From: CAYFFV01 sp964342695
GTDB taxonomy: Bacteria > Acidobacteriota > Vicinamibacteria > Vicinamibacterales > UBA8438
NCBI GenBank assembly: GCA_964342695.1
Contig: CAYFFV010000004.1
Location: 1-64,000, forward strand
DNA: 64,000 bases
Direction of reading: 5' to 3'
The translations under genes and the position numbers were made by a program. The notes beneath the pieces were generated by a model. It searched no databases and was not told the origin of the DNA. It worked only from the letters and a program-made list of their open reading frames with translations. Of this stretch, positions 25,930 through 33,657 are shown piece by piece (within the stretch, counting starts at the first letter, position 1; each line of letters starts with the position of its first letter).

Positions 25930-26283
25930 ATGGAAACATCACATACAGGAACATTGGTCAATGTCACTGAGTCAGCGGCGTCAAAAATTTCTCAATTACT
26001 GGACGAAGAGAAAAAGGCGGAAGCGGGGCTCCGGGTATTTGTCCAGGGCGGAGGCTGTTCTGGGTTTCAGTACGGCTTAATGATTGAAGAGGGTAGCGGT
26101 GATTCCGAGGCAGACAAGATTTTTACGTCGAATGGTGTAACAATTTTTGTTGATCCAATTAGTATTCGGTATTTAAATGGTGCCGAGGTTGATTTTGTTG
26201 ATAATTTAACGGGTGGTGGTTTTACGATTAATAATCCCAACGCCAAGACAACCTGTGGCTGTGGGCAATCATTTGGTGTCTAG
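25930..26283 (+). CDS. erpA: A-type iron-sulfur carrier (IscA/ErpA family)
   Basis: Carries Fe-S clusters to apoproteins. It has 117 residues with the three cluster-binding cysteines in GGGCSGFQYG and the C-terminal CGCGQSF. Polar N-terminus, then VTESAASKISQLL. Its context (divergent from fdhE, followed by an iron-type regulator) fits an iron homeostasis patch; the isc or suf assembly genes are not here. ErpA is preferred over IscA because the gene stands alone, but the two cannot be separated by sequence alone. Confidence 0.92.
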   Translation: METSHTGTLVNVTESAASKISQLLDEEKKAEAGLRVFVQGGGCSGFQYGLMIEEGSGDSEADKIFTSNGVTIFVDPISIRYLNGAEVDFVDNLTGGGFTINNPNAKTTCGCGQSFGV

Positions 26284-26361
26284 GGGAACTCGTTATTTTC
26301 TTTAGCTAAATTTTCAACTTACTTTTTTTACCATAGAAGTCAGTTTGGTGAGTGAACTGCT

Positions 26362-27306
26362 ATGGGTGACATTTCTGAATATCTTAATAGCCACCGTCCT
26401 GATGGTGGAAGGCGCTCAGAGAAACGCGATTTCATCGTTGATGTGTTTTTGCATCAAGAAGGACATCTGAGTGCTGATGACCTTGTTGATCTGATTCACG
26501 TTGAAAATAAAAATATTGGTCGCGCAACTGTTTATCGTGCATTGCGATGGATGGTTGATAACGGGATTGCGAGGAAAGTCGATTTTGGCGACGGCCGCTT
26601 CCGTTATGAGCATTCATATCGCCATCCGAAGCATTTTCATCTCGTATGCCAATCATGCAGTCAGTCTTCTGAATTTCTCAGCTCAGATATGGAGTCATTT
26701 ATTGATGAGGTGTCTGATGAAAGAGGTTTTAGAATTGAAAGAACTGTAGTTCAAGTCTATGGAACCTGTCACTCGTGTACTACCGGCAAAACAGACGAAG
26801 CGGTGGAGCTTCCTACAGAGTTGGTGTTTGCTCGTGATGCATTAAGAATAGCAATCGCCACAGAGCGGAGTGGGTTGGAATTTTATTCTCGAGCCGCACA
26901 ATTAACGACAAACAGTCGTGGCAGGACTGTTTTCAAAAATTTGGCGGAAGAAGAAGAAGAACATTTAGGTAAACTTGAAAAACGATACGCGGAACTCCTT
27001 GTTGAAAATCCTCAACTCGAGACTTATCCGACATTTTTGTTTTTCAGAGGGGCTGCGGATGGTTTATTTGTTTCAGGCACTGAAGAACTAGAAAAAGGGG
27101 TTGATGCTCGAGAAGCTCTAATGATTGGAATTCGTTGTGAGCGTGGATCGCATAAATTTTTCAAGAAGTACGGTGAAAAATTTGAAGATTCTGAAGGTAA
27201 AAATATTTTTTTGGAGTTCGCTGACGAAGAACGTGAGCATCTTGAATTACTTCTGCACGAATATCAAGAGTTAACCGGCACATTAAGTGAAATTGACGCG
27301 AGCTAG
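26362..27306 (+). CDS. Fur-family regulator fused to a rubrerythrin-like diiron domain
   Basis: Two domains in one 314-residue chain. Residues 15-142 are a Fur/PerR repressor: winged helix with GRATVYRALRWMVDNGI, a His-rich metal site (HPKHFHL), and the structural zinc pairs CQSC (96-99) and CHSC (136-139). Residues 155-305 are a four-helix ferritin-like domain with paired iron ligands: Glu168, E198-x2-H201, Glu260, E290-x2-H293. This is the rubrerythrin/erythrin pattern without a rubredoxin domain. The join suggests direct coupling of peroxide or iron chemistry to DNA binding. No stop or frameshift lies between the domains. Both domain calls are firm; the sensing mechanism is inference. Confidence 0.92.
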   Translation: MGDISEYLNSHRPDGGRRSEKRDFIVDVFLHQEGHLSADDLVDLIHVENKNIGRATVYRALRWMVDNGIARKVDFGDGRFRYEHSYRHPKHFHLVCQSCSQSSEFLSSDMESFIDEVSDERGFRIERTVVQVYGTCHSCTTGKTDEAVELPTELVFARDALRIAIATERSGLEFYSRAAQLTTNSRGRTVFKNLAEEEEEHLGKLEKRYAELLVENPQLETYPTFLFFRGAADGLFVSGTEELEKGVDAREALMIGIRCERGSHKFFKKYGEKFEDSEGKNIFLEFADEEREHLELLLHEYQELTGTLSEIDAS

Positions 27307-27321
27307 TGTTGGTTAAATGAA

Positions 27322-28170
27322 GTGATTGATTTACACCTGCATACAACTGCTTCCGACGGAAACCTCGATCCGAAAGCTCTTGTCAGAAGAGCATATAGTG
27401 CTGGTATTCGAGCATTGAGCGTGACCGATCACGATACAATGACAGGCGTACCAGTGGCCGATCAAGAAGCCAAAAGTTTAGGTGTTGAGTTTGTTCCTGG
27501 TATTGAAATTACAGCGGTATTCAAAGGTAGGGATGTTCATATTTTGGGTTATTTTCTTCACCCTGCTCCTCATCTGCTCGCCTCCTTTCTTGAAAAACAA
27601 CGAGATGAACGCCTACGCCGCGCTCGAAAAATTTGTAAATCACTGGAGCTCTTGAAAATCCCAATTGATATTGACAATCTAATAACAGATGCCGAGAAAA
27701 ATAATCGGGTTATTACGCGGCCTGTTCTTGCGAAGGCACTCTTAAAAGCCGGACATGTTAAAAGTGAGCGGGAAGCCTTTAGGCGTTGGATTGGGGATGG
27801 TTGTCCTGCCTATGTTCAACGGCAAGGAAGTTCACCCGAAGAGGTCGTGAAATTGATTTCAAAGGCCGGGGGGGTGTCTGTATTAGCCCATCCTGGTCTT
27901 TTGAGAAAAGACCAATTAATTCTCAGACTTGTGCAGGCAGGTCTTGTGGGACTTGAAGTGCACCATCCCCAACATAATGAACGCCAGCGAGTACATTATT
28001 TTGAACTCGCAAAAAAAAATCTATTGATCGCTTCTGGAGGGTCTGATTATCACGGCGACAATCACCATAATGCGAAATGTCTTGGCGTTGTTGGAACTAC
28101 ACCCAAGGAGTTCTCCTTGTTACGTAAAAGGTTGAATAAAATACATGGGGTGGTTTCCTCAGAGCGTTAG
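27322..28170 (+). CDS. PHP-domain phosphoesterase (TrpH/YciV, RNase AM-like)
   Basis: A polymerase-and-histidinol-phosphatase fold hydrolase; relatives remove phosphates from 3',5'-nucleoside bisphosphates and trim RNA 5' ends. Metal ligands are visible: DLHLHTTASDG at the N-terminus, VTDHDT, GIEI, VLAHPG and GGSDYHGDNH. It has 282 residues. The start is GTG 27322, 16 bases after the Fur-rubrerythrin gene, with no strong ribosome-binding site, suggesting coupling. Its end overlaps the next methyltransferase gene by 26 bases. Confidence 0.92.
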   Translation: MIDLHLHTTASDGNLDPKALVRRAYSAGIRALSVTDHDTMTGVPVADQEAKSLGVEFVPGIEITAVFKGRDVHILGYFLHPAPHLLASFLEKQRDERLRRARKICKSLELLKIPIDIDNLITDAEKNNRVITRPVLAKALLKAGHVKSEREAFRRWIGDGCPAYVQRQGSSPEEVVKLISKAGGVSVLAHPGLLRKDQLILRLVQAGLVGLEVHHPQHNERQRVHYFELAKKNLLIASGGSDYHGDNHHNAKCLGVVGTTPKEFSLLRKRLNKIHGVVSSER

Positions 28171-28717
28171 AGAGCTTTGGTATGCTGTGCTGAATCCATC
28201 TCCTTTTGTCGTTTTATGGTTGCCAAGAATTTTTAGAACTATTGGCGGGAATCCATGCGCTCTAGATTTAGCAATAGGAAAAGGTCGGCATGCTATACAT
28301 TTAGCGCGGGCAGGATTTCGTGTGTTTGGTGTGGACCAGGACTATGACAGTGTATGGGAGGCGCGAAACAGATTGAACATTGAAGGATTTGAGTCTAGTT
28401 TGTGGGTAGAAAATCTTGAGCGCTTTTCGTTTTCAGGAAGAGGTTTTGATCTTGTTATTTGCAGTCGTTATCTTCAGCGGACGCTTTGGCCGACCATTAA
28501 ACAGTTAGTTGTTCCAGGTGGGTTTCTAATGTACGAAACGTTTACGGTGAAACAACTGCGTTATGATTGTGGGCCTCGTTCATCAGAACATTTATTAACG
28601 TCAGGAAGAGAACTTAAGGATGTTTTTAACGAATGGGAACATTGGGGGTTTGAGGAAAAAATTTATCCCACTGCAGAGGCTTCTCTTGTTGCTCGAAAGC
28701 CTTTTGTCAATTGCTAA
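28145..28717 (+). CDS. Class I SAM-dependent methyltransferase
   Basis: A small cytosolic methyltransferase of 190 residues, substrate unknown. Motif I is ALDLAIGKGRHAIHLARAG, followed by an acidic residue ending beta 2 (VFGVDQD) and VICSRYL. The layout resembles TehB/thiopurine-type small-molecule methyltransferases. No export signal. It overlaps the PHP gene by 26 bases and is 13 bases before a membrane protein gene, so it belongs to a plus-strand operon of six genes. Confidence 0.85.
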   Translation: MGWFPQSVRELWYAVLNPSPFVVLWLPRIFRTIGGNPCALDLAIGKGRHAIHLARAGFRVFGVDQDYDSVWEARNRLNIEGFESSLWVENLERFSFSGRGFDLVICSRYLQRTLWPTIKQLVVPGGFLMYETFTVKQLRYDCGPRSSEHLLTSGRELKDVFNEWEHWGFEEKIYPTAEASLVARKPFVNC

Positions 28718-28730
28718 TTAAGGTTCATTT

Positions 28731-29213
28731 ATGTCAGCCGCTTTAATTACTGCTACATTTCTTGGAATTTCAGGTCTCTGTTACAGCACGTACTTGGGTT
28801 TTATAGTTATTGAGACATCGGATATTCTTGCCCACACCTCGTTCAGTATTTTTTCGATCCTTATTACGTTGTTGGCCCATTCAATGACAATGTTTTACCT
28901 AATAGGGAAAGGAAAAGCGATCAGAGAGGCGGCAGAGGAAGGTAGTTTGTCGACTGCTTTCTATCGTGATGTTGTTGTCGCACGGCGCCCTGTATTTTCC
29001 AAGGCGACAATTGCGATGTCTTTGACTATCGTTACAGCGGTTTTTGGCGGAGGTGTTGATATCGGATCCATTCCGCTATTCCTCCATTCGACGTTGGCAA
29101 TTGTTGCAATTGTTTCGAATCTTCTTGCTCTGCGTGTTGAAATTCTGGCGATGTTGACCTGTTCGAGAATCGTTGCAGAAGTTGATGCATTGTTAGAGAA
29201 GCGCACTGATTAA
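28731..29213 (+). CDS. Four-helix membrane protein of unknown function
   Basis: A 160-residue protein with four predicted membrane helices at about residues 5-27, 35-58, 92-108 and 115-138. A polar central segment with KAIREAAEEG and an acidic C-terminal tail (EVDALLEKRTD) would both face the cytoplasm. No catalytic motif or known family was recognised. It is between the methyltransferase and HAD phosphatase genes, with 10 to 13-base gaps. Confidence 0.75.
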   Translation: MSAALITATFLGISGLCYSTYLGFIVIETSDILAHTSFSIFSILITLLAHSMTMFYLIGKGKAIREAAEEGSLSTAFYRDVVVARRPVFSKATIAMSLTIVTAVFGGGVDIGSIPLFLHSTLAIVAIVSNLLALRVEILAMLTCSRIVAEVDALLEKRTD

Positions 29214-29223
29214 ACACGGCGTT

Positions 29224-29925
29224 ATGTATTCTCTTTTTAAACTGGTTCTCTTTGACATTGACGGAACACTCTTAATGTCAGGTGGAGGAGGAAAGCGTGC
29301 ACTAAATAGAGCGTTCTTGAAGTCATTTGGTGTTTCTGAAGCATTTGAAGGGATTCCTGTCGCAGGCAGAACTGACCATCTGATATTGGAAGACGCTGTT
29401 TCCCGCGCCGGAGTGTCAGTGACTACTGATTTGCGCGCTGATTTTTATAGTTGTTACTTTAATTTTCTTAAGGAGGAAATTCTAAAACCTGGTCCTCGAA
29501 AGGGATTAATGCCAGGCGTGAAAGAATTGCTCAATCGTCTCGATGTTAGCCAGAACATTGTACTGGGGCTCCTCACGGGAAATTTTTTTGAGGCTGCGAA
29601 AATCAAATTAACTTATTTTGATCTTTGGCATTATTTTATATGTGGTGCCTATGGTGACGATGGGATTCAGCGTAGAGAGCTCGTTCCGGTTGCTTTAAAA
29701 CGTGCCCGTGATCTGGGTAAGGAGATTCAATCTGTCGCGCAAGTAATTATTGTGGGCGATACTCCACTCGATATTGAGTGTGCTAAATCGACAGGAGCGC
29801 TTTCGATTGCTGTAGCAACTGGTTATTTTAGTACATCAGAATTGAAAAGTCATGGCGCAGATCATGTGATGACAGATCTACAGGATTCAGATGCATTTAT
29901 AAAAATCATTGATGGAGCAGGCTGA
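29224..29925 (+). CDS. HAD hydrolase, phosphoglycolate phosphatase-like
   Basis: A HAD phosphatase of 233 residues. Motif I is VLFDIDGTLLMSGGG, motif II is LLTGN, the Lys lies in the central part, and motif IV is IIVGDTPLDIECAKSTG. The cap helices (FEGIPVAGRTDHLILED) match the Gph/PgmB-type subgroup, which includes phosphoglycolate phosphatase, but the substrate is not fixed by sequence. It follows the membrane protein gene by 10 bases. Confidence 0.88.
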   Translation: MYSLFKLVLFDIDGTLLMSGGGGKRALNRAFLKSFGVSEAFEGIPVAGRTDHLILEDAVSRAGVSVTTDLRADFYSCYFNFLKEEILKPGPRKGLMPGVKELLNRLDVSQNIVLGLLTGNFFEAAKIKLTYFDLWHYFICGAYGDDGIQRRELVPVALKRARDLGKEIQSVAQVIIVGDTPLDIECAKSTGALSIAVATGYFSTSELKSHGADHVMTDLQDSDAFIKIIDGAG

Positions 29926-30013
29926 GAAAATATTTGTTTGTGAGTCAATGAACTGAAGTTATTTGACGAAAGAGTGTTTAATCGCCAAGACATCAAGAGG
30001 AGGAAGTGAACTA

Positions 30014-31006
30014 GTGGATCAATTTAGTGCGTTTCGCGTGTTTCAAGAAGATCGAAAAGTCTATGGAAAGGTCGTAGAAACGCAATTAGACGATTTGTCT
30101 GAAGGTGATGTCGTTGCACAGGTAGCCTATTCGTGCGTTAACTATAAGGATGCTTTGGCGGCTACGGGAACAGGAAAAATAATGAGGCGGTTCCCTTTAA
30201 TTGGAGGTATCGATTTTTCAGGAAGAATAGTAATCAGCAATGATGAAAGATTTGCAGTTGGCGATGCAGTTCTGGTTACTGGTTGTGGGCTTGGTGAAAA
30301 TCATGATGGAGGTTTTTCAGAGTACGTTCGTGTTCCTGCTGATTGGGTTGTACCGGTTCCAAAAGAACTTGATCTACGCGAATCGATGGCAATAGGAACG
30401 GCAGGCTTTACAGCGGCTTTAAGTGTTGTGGAAATGGAACGAAACGGATTGAGTAGAGATAATGGTAAAACTATAGTTACCGGTGCGACGGGTGGCGTCG
30501 GTTCTCTGGCTGTCCAGTGTTTGGCGACTGCTGGTTACAAAGTCACAGCATTGACGCGTAAAGACGGAGAACATGACTTTCTGATGTCTATTGGTGCTAA
30601 CGAGGTATTGTCAGACAATGCAGTGAGTGAGGCAGTAAGCCCTCTTGAGAAGGCACGATGGGCTGGTGCCGTCGATCCTGTAGGAGGGCGAGTGCTCTCT
30701 TGGCTGACTAGGACAATGCAACCAGGAGGTTCTGTTGCTTGTTCAGGATTAACGGCTGGAACAGATCTGAATCTGACTGTTCTACCGTTTATTCTTCGGG
30801 GAATAAAATTGTTGGGAATTGATTCTTCAATGTGTCCGATGGCTAAAAGAAAAGAAGTGTGGCGTCGCCTTGCCACTGATTTAAAACCAGGTCATCTTAA
30901 ATCGATTGTCACTGAGATTTCTATTCTGGACTTGCAGAACGCTTTTGAAACATTATTGACAGGGCATGCTCGTGGCAGGTTTATCGTCAAGTTAGCCGAG
31001 TTGTAG
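30014..31006 (+). CDS. acuI: Acrylyl-CoA reductase-like quinone oxidoreductase (AcuI/YhdH family)
   Basis: NADPH-dependent medium-chain dehydrogenase/reductase; the best-known members reduce toxic acrylyl-CoA to propionyl-CoA. It has SCVNYKDALAATGTGKI, GGIDFSGRIV and the nucleotide loop VTGATGGVGSLAVQ, without zinc-ligand cysteines. The longest frame begins at TTG 29963, but AGGAGG at 29998-30003 points to GTG 30014, giving 330 residues starting at the conserved FSAFRVF region. AcuI is tied to DMSP degradation in marine bacteria; no dmd or ddd gene is here. The symbol is by family only. Confidence 0.88.
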   Translation: MDQFSAFRVFQEDRKVYGKVVETQLDDLSEGDVVAQVAYSCVNYKDALAATGTGKIMRRFPLIGGIDFSGRIVISNDERFAVGDAVLVTGCGLGENHDGGFSEYVRVPADWVVPVPKELDLRESMAIGTAGFTAALSVVEMERNGLSRDNGKTIVTGATGGVGSLAVQCLATAGYKVTALTRKDGEHDFLMSIGANEVLSDNAVSEAVSPLEKARWAGAVDPVGGRVLSWLTRTMQPGGSVACSGLTAGTDLNLTVLPFILRGIKLLGIDSSMCPMAKRKEVWRRLATDLKPGHLKSIVTEISILDLQNAFETLLTGHARGRFIVKLAEL

Positions 31007-31046
31007 GAGCAGACTTTTTTACCGGATCGACGCAAATATAATATTT

Positions 31047-31143
31047 TGGCGGAAGCGCCTGGGAGTCGAACCCAGCCTCCCTGCGGTAGCAGGGAGCGAC
31101 CGATTTTGAAGACCGGGAGGGCCACCGGGCCCCATTCGCCTCC
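31047..31143 (-). tRNA. selC: tRNA-Sec (anticodon UCA)
   Basis: A 97-base tRNA including the encoded CCA. An 8-position acceptor arm (GGAGGCGA with GCGCTTCC; last pair mismatched) is followed by the 6-bp D stem GGGGCC/GGCCCT with the tight loop CGGT. The anticodon stem CCGGT/ATCGG holds the loop CTTCAAA, with UCA at 31107-31109. A long variable arm has an 8-bp stem CTCCCTGC/GCAGGGAG, then a T arm CTGGG-TTCGACT-CCCAG. The extended acceptor, 6-bp D stem and long variable arm are specific to bacterial tRNA-Sec. The discriminator is G. No selA, selB or selD gene is in the window. Confidence 0.97.
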
Positions 31144-31219
31144 AGTCATGCAAATCAAACATCATTCGCTGAGCGAAGATATTGAATGGAGATCAGTGGT
31201 TTTTCACTAAAAAGTGCTG

Positions 31220-31426
31220 TTAACCTTCAATCAGACGAACATCCCCTGCTCTCGGACCTTTTTGGGATTCTTCAGGGGTGAAGTCAACTGTCTGGCCTTC
31301 GCGGAGTAACTCAAAGACAGCACCCCGTACTGAGCTTCGGTGGAAGAAATGCTCTACTCCACCTTCATCGCGAATGAATCCAAAACCTTTGTCAATTAGA
31401 AGACGAGCTATTGTGCCGGTTGGCAT
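31220..31426 (-). CDS. Cold-shock domain protein
   Basis: A single OB-fold protein of 68 residues that binds single-stranded RNA or DNA. RNP1 is GFGFIRDE and RNP2 is EHFFHRS, both intact with their aromatic residues. It starts with GTIARLLIDKGFG, and ends in a short acidic tail. CGGAGGGACC precedes ATG 31426. The upstream 230 bases are AT-rich without a gene and could hold a long leader, as in other cold-shock genes. Confidence 0.94.
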   Translation of the reverse strand: MPTGTIARLLIDKGFGFIRDEGGVEHFFHRSSVRGAVFELLREGQTVDFTPEESQKGPRAGDVRLIEG

Positions 31427-31657
31427 ACGGTCCCTCCGGGTTATTAGCCACTATTTTAAACCTGAATAAGTCGAAACATGGTAATAAAAAAATTAAACAT
31501 AAAATCGATATTAATATTCTATAAACATAAGTAAAATAAGAATTTAAAGAAATATTTGTCAATTGACCTACGAGTTCAAAGTTTGAAATTCTACTTATGC
31601 CCATTAACGATTGCAGCCAACGTATCACCAATATGACCCAATTGCCACAGGTACAAA

Positions 31658-31837
31658 CTATGTGGTGGCAGCTGGTTTAGGTGGTTTTGGAGGTGGATAC
31701 GTTGTCCAGAAGTGCCGACCACATTCTGGGCATTCCCAGAATTGTTGAGCTGGCCAATTTTCTCGAGTCAACGGATCCTTTTGGGACATTTGTGCGCCGC
31801 AACGTTGGCAACGAATTTCGATCTGAGCTTCATCCAT
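31658..31837 (-). CDS. Small zinc-ribbon protein
   Basis: A 59-residue protein from ATG 31837 (or 71 residues from ATG 31873). Two CxxC pairs, CQRCGAQ near residue 10 and CPECGRH near residue 36, make a classic zinc ribbon. The C-terminus is a proline-rich tail (YPPPKPPKP). No family function is known. It is divergent from the MobA-like gene, and the shorter start leaves more room (about 48 bases) for two promoters. Its role could be RNA or protein binding. Confidence 0.75.
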   Translation of the reverse strand: MDEAQIEIRCQRCGAQMSQKDPLTRENWPAQQFWECPECGRHFWTTYPPPKPPKPAATT

Positions 31838-31885
31838 ACTATTAATTTTACCATTGGGGAAAGGAGATGGCATGATATCTTGAAA

Positions 31886-32518
31886 ATGAACAAAAATGTT
31901 GCCGGTATAGTTCTCGCTGCTGGGAAGTCAAGTCGCATGGGGCGGCCGAAAGCGCTGCTCCCATTAGGTTCAGAAGGTCAGACTTTTTTGACTAGGATTG
32001 TCGGGACCTTTCGCGAGGTCGGCGTGAAAGAGATTTTGGTTGTGACTGCCGTGGGTTCAGAACTTACGTCTGCATTGCTTAATGGTAACTTTCCATTTCG
32101 ACTCATTCTTAACGAAAGTCCAGAACTTGGACAGTTATCTTCTTTTCAAGTTGGTTTACAGTCTTTAGACCTTTCAAAAGTTAGTGGAATCTTGATGACC
32201 CCCGTTGATGTTCCCTTAGTGTCAGTGGAAACGGTGCAATCTTTAATCGAAGCTCATAGTGAATCACTTGCTCCAGTAGTAAGACCCGTTCGAAAAAAAG
32301 CACATGGTCATCCTGTTATATTTGATCGCGCACTCTTTCAGGAAATCTTGTTTGAACCAAGTGATTCAACAGTTAAGGCAATCGTACATCGACATCGCGA
32401 CCGGTCCGTGGAAGTAGCCGTTAATGAAAGTGGCCCTTTTCATGACATCGACACACCAAAGGACTATGAATTTTTACTCAGGCAGTTTAAGCTTAAGAAA
32501 TCTGAAATGGCCGGATAA
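31886..32518 (+). CDS. MobA/MocA-like nucleotidyltransferase
   Basis: An NTP-transferase fold enzyme of 210 residues that most likely adds CMP or GMP to molybdopterin. The N-terminal signature is GIVLAAGKSSRMGRPKALLPL, followed by MTPVDVPLVS with the metal-binding Asp and a C-terminal DIDTPKDYE. The signature matches the MocA/MobA group, more like MocA cytidylyltransferase in the KALLPL variant. The longest frame begins at 31712 antisense to the zinc-ribbon gene; ATG 31886 is the family start. Another sugar-nucleotide role is possible. It lies 55 bases before tRNA-Ala. Confidence 0.82.
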   Translation: MNKNVAGIVLAAGKSSRMGRPKALLPLGSEGQTFLTRIVGTFREVGVKEILVVTAVGSELTSALLNGNFPFRLILNESPELGQLSSFQVGLQSLDLSKVSGILMTPVDVPLVSVETVQSLIEAHSESLAPVVRPVRKKAHGHPVIFDRALFQEILFEPSDSTVKAIVHRHRDRSVEVAVNESGPFHDIDTPKDYEFLLRQFKLKKSEMAG

Positions 32519-32572
32519 ACTGGTTTATTGCTCGATATTGGTTAAGTTCTTAGCAGGAAATACCTTTTTTAC

Positions 32573-32648
32573 GGGCCAGTGGCGCAGTTGGGAGCGCGCG
32601 TGAATGGCATTCACGAGGTCACGGGTTCGACCCCCGTCTGGTCCACCA
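32573..32648 (+). tRNA. tRNA-Ala (anticodon GGC)
   Basis: A 76-base cloverleaf with encoded CCA. The acceptor GGGCCAG/CTGGTCC contains the G3-U70 pair that identifies tRNA-Ala. D stem GCGC/GCGC, anticodon stem CGTGA/TCACG with loop ATGGCAT (GGC at 32607-32609), variable loop AGGTC, T arm ACGGG-TTCGACC-CCCGT. The discriminator is A. Its last base abuts the stop codon of the convergent phosphodiesterase gene. Confidence 0.98.
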
Positions 32649-33494
32649 TTAAATTGATATTTCTACAAAAAGTGCAGGATGATCACTCAGCGGACCTTCC
32701 TTCGTAACAAATGATTCGTCTTCCCCGGCATTAAGAATTTTCAATTTAATATCCCTACCTTGTCTATAAAGGATGTAGTCCACAATTGACCATTTTTTAT
32801 TTCTTTCTATATCTAAAAAGGGGTCTGTCAAGCGAAGGTTTACTTTTAACTCTGCTAATAATTTCAAGTCCTTCGGATCTTTTGAATTGAGATTTAGATC
32901 TCCCGCTAGAATAAGGGCTTCTTCTTTAACCTTTTTATTTAAAGCTGAAATTATCTGCTCTAACTGTTCTTTTCTTGACGACCGATCTGAATCTCTTTTT
33001 CCAGCATCCAAATGAGTATTAAGGATAAAAAAGCTCTCCTTAACAGGAGGAGTAATTTTTATCAACTGAAAGCCTTTATGAGCAAAGCAATCATTTAATC
33101 CTCTAATCCATCCGGAGCAAGTTCTAAACGTTTCGTTCTCAACTTCAATTTTCCAAGTATTAGGAAGATTTGAAATTACAGTCAAGCCCGATCCTATGCA
33201 AAAAGGGCATACAAGTTTATTTCCAAGTTCGCCTCGGAAAGATACGCTATCTTCCTTAAGTTCAGATGATAATTTTTCATGATGCGAATAATCTTCTTGA
33301 AGTAAAGAGATGTCATATCCTTTTATTTTTTTTCCTATTTCTGGGAAACGAATACTTGGTTTATCTTTTAAGAAAATTCCTGGAAGTCCGTGTGTGTTGT
33401 ATACAAGAATCTTTAATTCAACACTTCGTTCTTCAAAAGATGATAAATTCAAAGAAAGAATGAATGAACTAAGTAATAGAGTTTTAAGTACCAT
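32649..33494 (-). CDS. Exported endonuclease/exonuclease/phosphatase-family protein
   Basis: A secreted EEP-fold hydrolase of 281 residues, in the same superfamily as sphingomyelinases and DNase I. A signal peptide covers residues 1-20. Catalytic signatures: VYNTHGLPG (Asn), LLQEDYSHH (Glu), LNTHLDAG, AGDLNLNSKD (Asp/Asn), VDYILYR and SDHPALFVEI (catalytic His). The gene is more AT-rich and Lys-rich than its neighbours by eye and ends exactly at tRNA-Ala, a common integration site, so horizontal acquisition is plausible. The substrate (phospholipid, nucleic acid or inositol phosphate) is not determined. No integrase or repeated att site is seen. Confidence 0.82.
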   Translation of the reverse strand: MVLKTLLLSSFILSLNLSSFEERSVELKILVYNTHGLPGIFLKDKPSIRFPEIGKKIKGYDISLLQEDYSHHEKLSSELKEDSVSFRGELGNKLVCPFCIGSGLTVISNLPNTWKIEVENETFRTCSGWIRGLNDCFAHKGFQLIKITPPVKESFFILNTHLDAGKRDSDRSSRKEQLEQIISALNKKVKEEALILAGDLNLNSKDPKDLKLLAELKVNLRLTDPFLDIERNKKWSIVDYILYRQGRDIKLKILNAGEDESFVTKEGPLSDHPALFVEISI

Positions 33495-33657
33495 ATTCTA
33501 AATTTACAATTTCCATTTTTAATTCATGCAACTTAATACAGCTTTATAGGATTTGACTTATTTAGATGCTTATTGAGGCAGATAAATTTGGGGAGTGGGT
33601 GGTTCCAATTCTTAACCATAAGCTCCACCCTCGAGTACAGACCCAACCCATAGTTAT

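Noticed and set aside
31160..31219. Hairpin CAGTGGTTTTTCACT-type sequence as terminator of the cold-shock gene
   Set aside because: Competing short stems and no GC-rich core or clear T tract on the right strand.
31712..31885. N-terminal extension of the MobA-like protein
   Set aside because: It is antisense to the zinc-ribbon gene and the nucleotidyltransferase family begins at the later ATG 31886.
32573..33657. A genomic island bounded by tRNA-Ala
   Set aside because: No integrase, transposase or repeated tRNA 3' end was found; only composition and position suggest transfer, so it is kept as a finding and not a mobile element.
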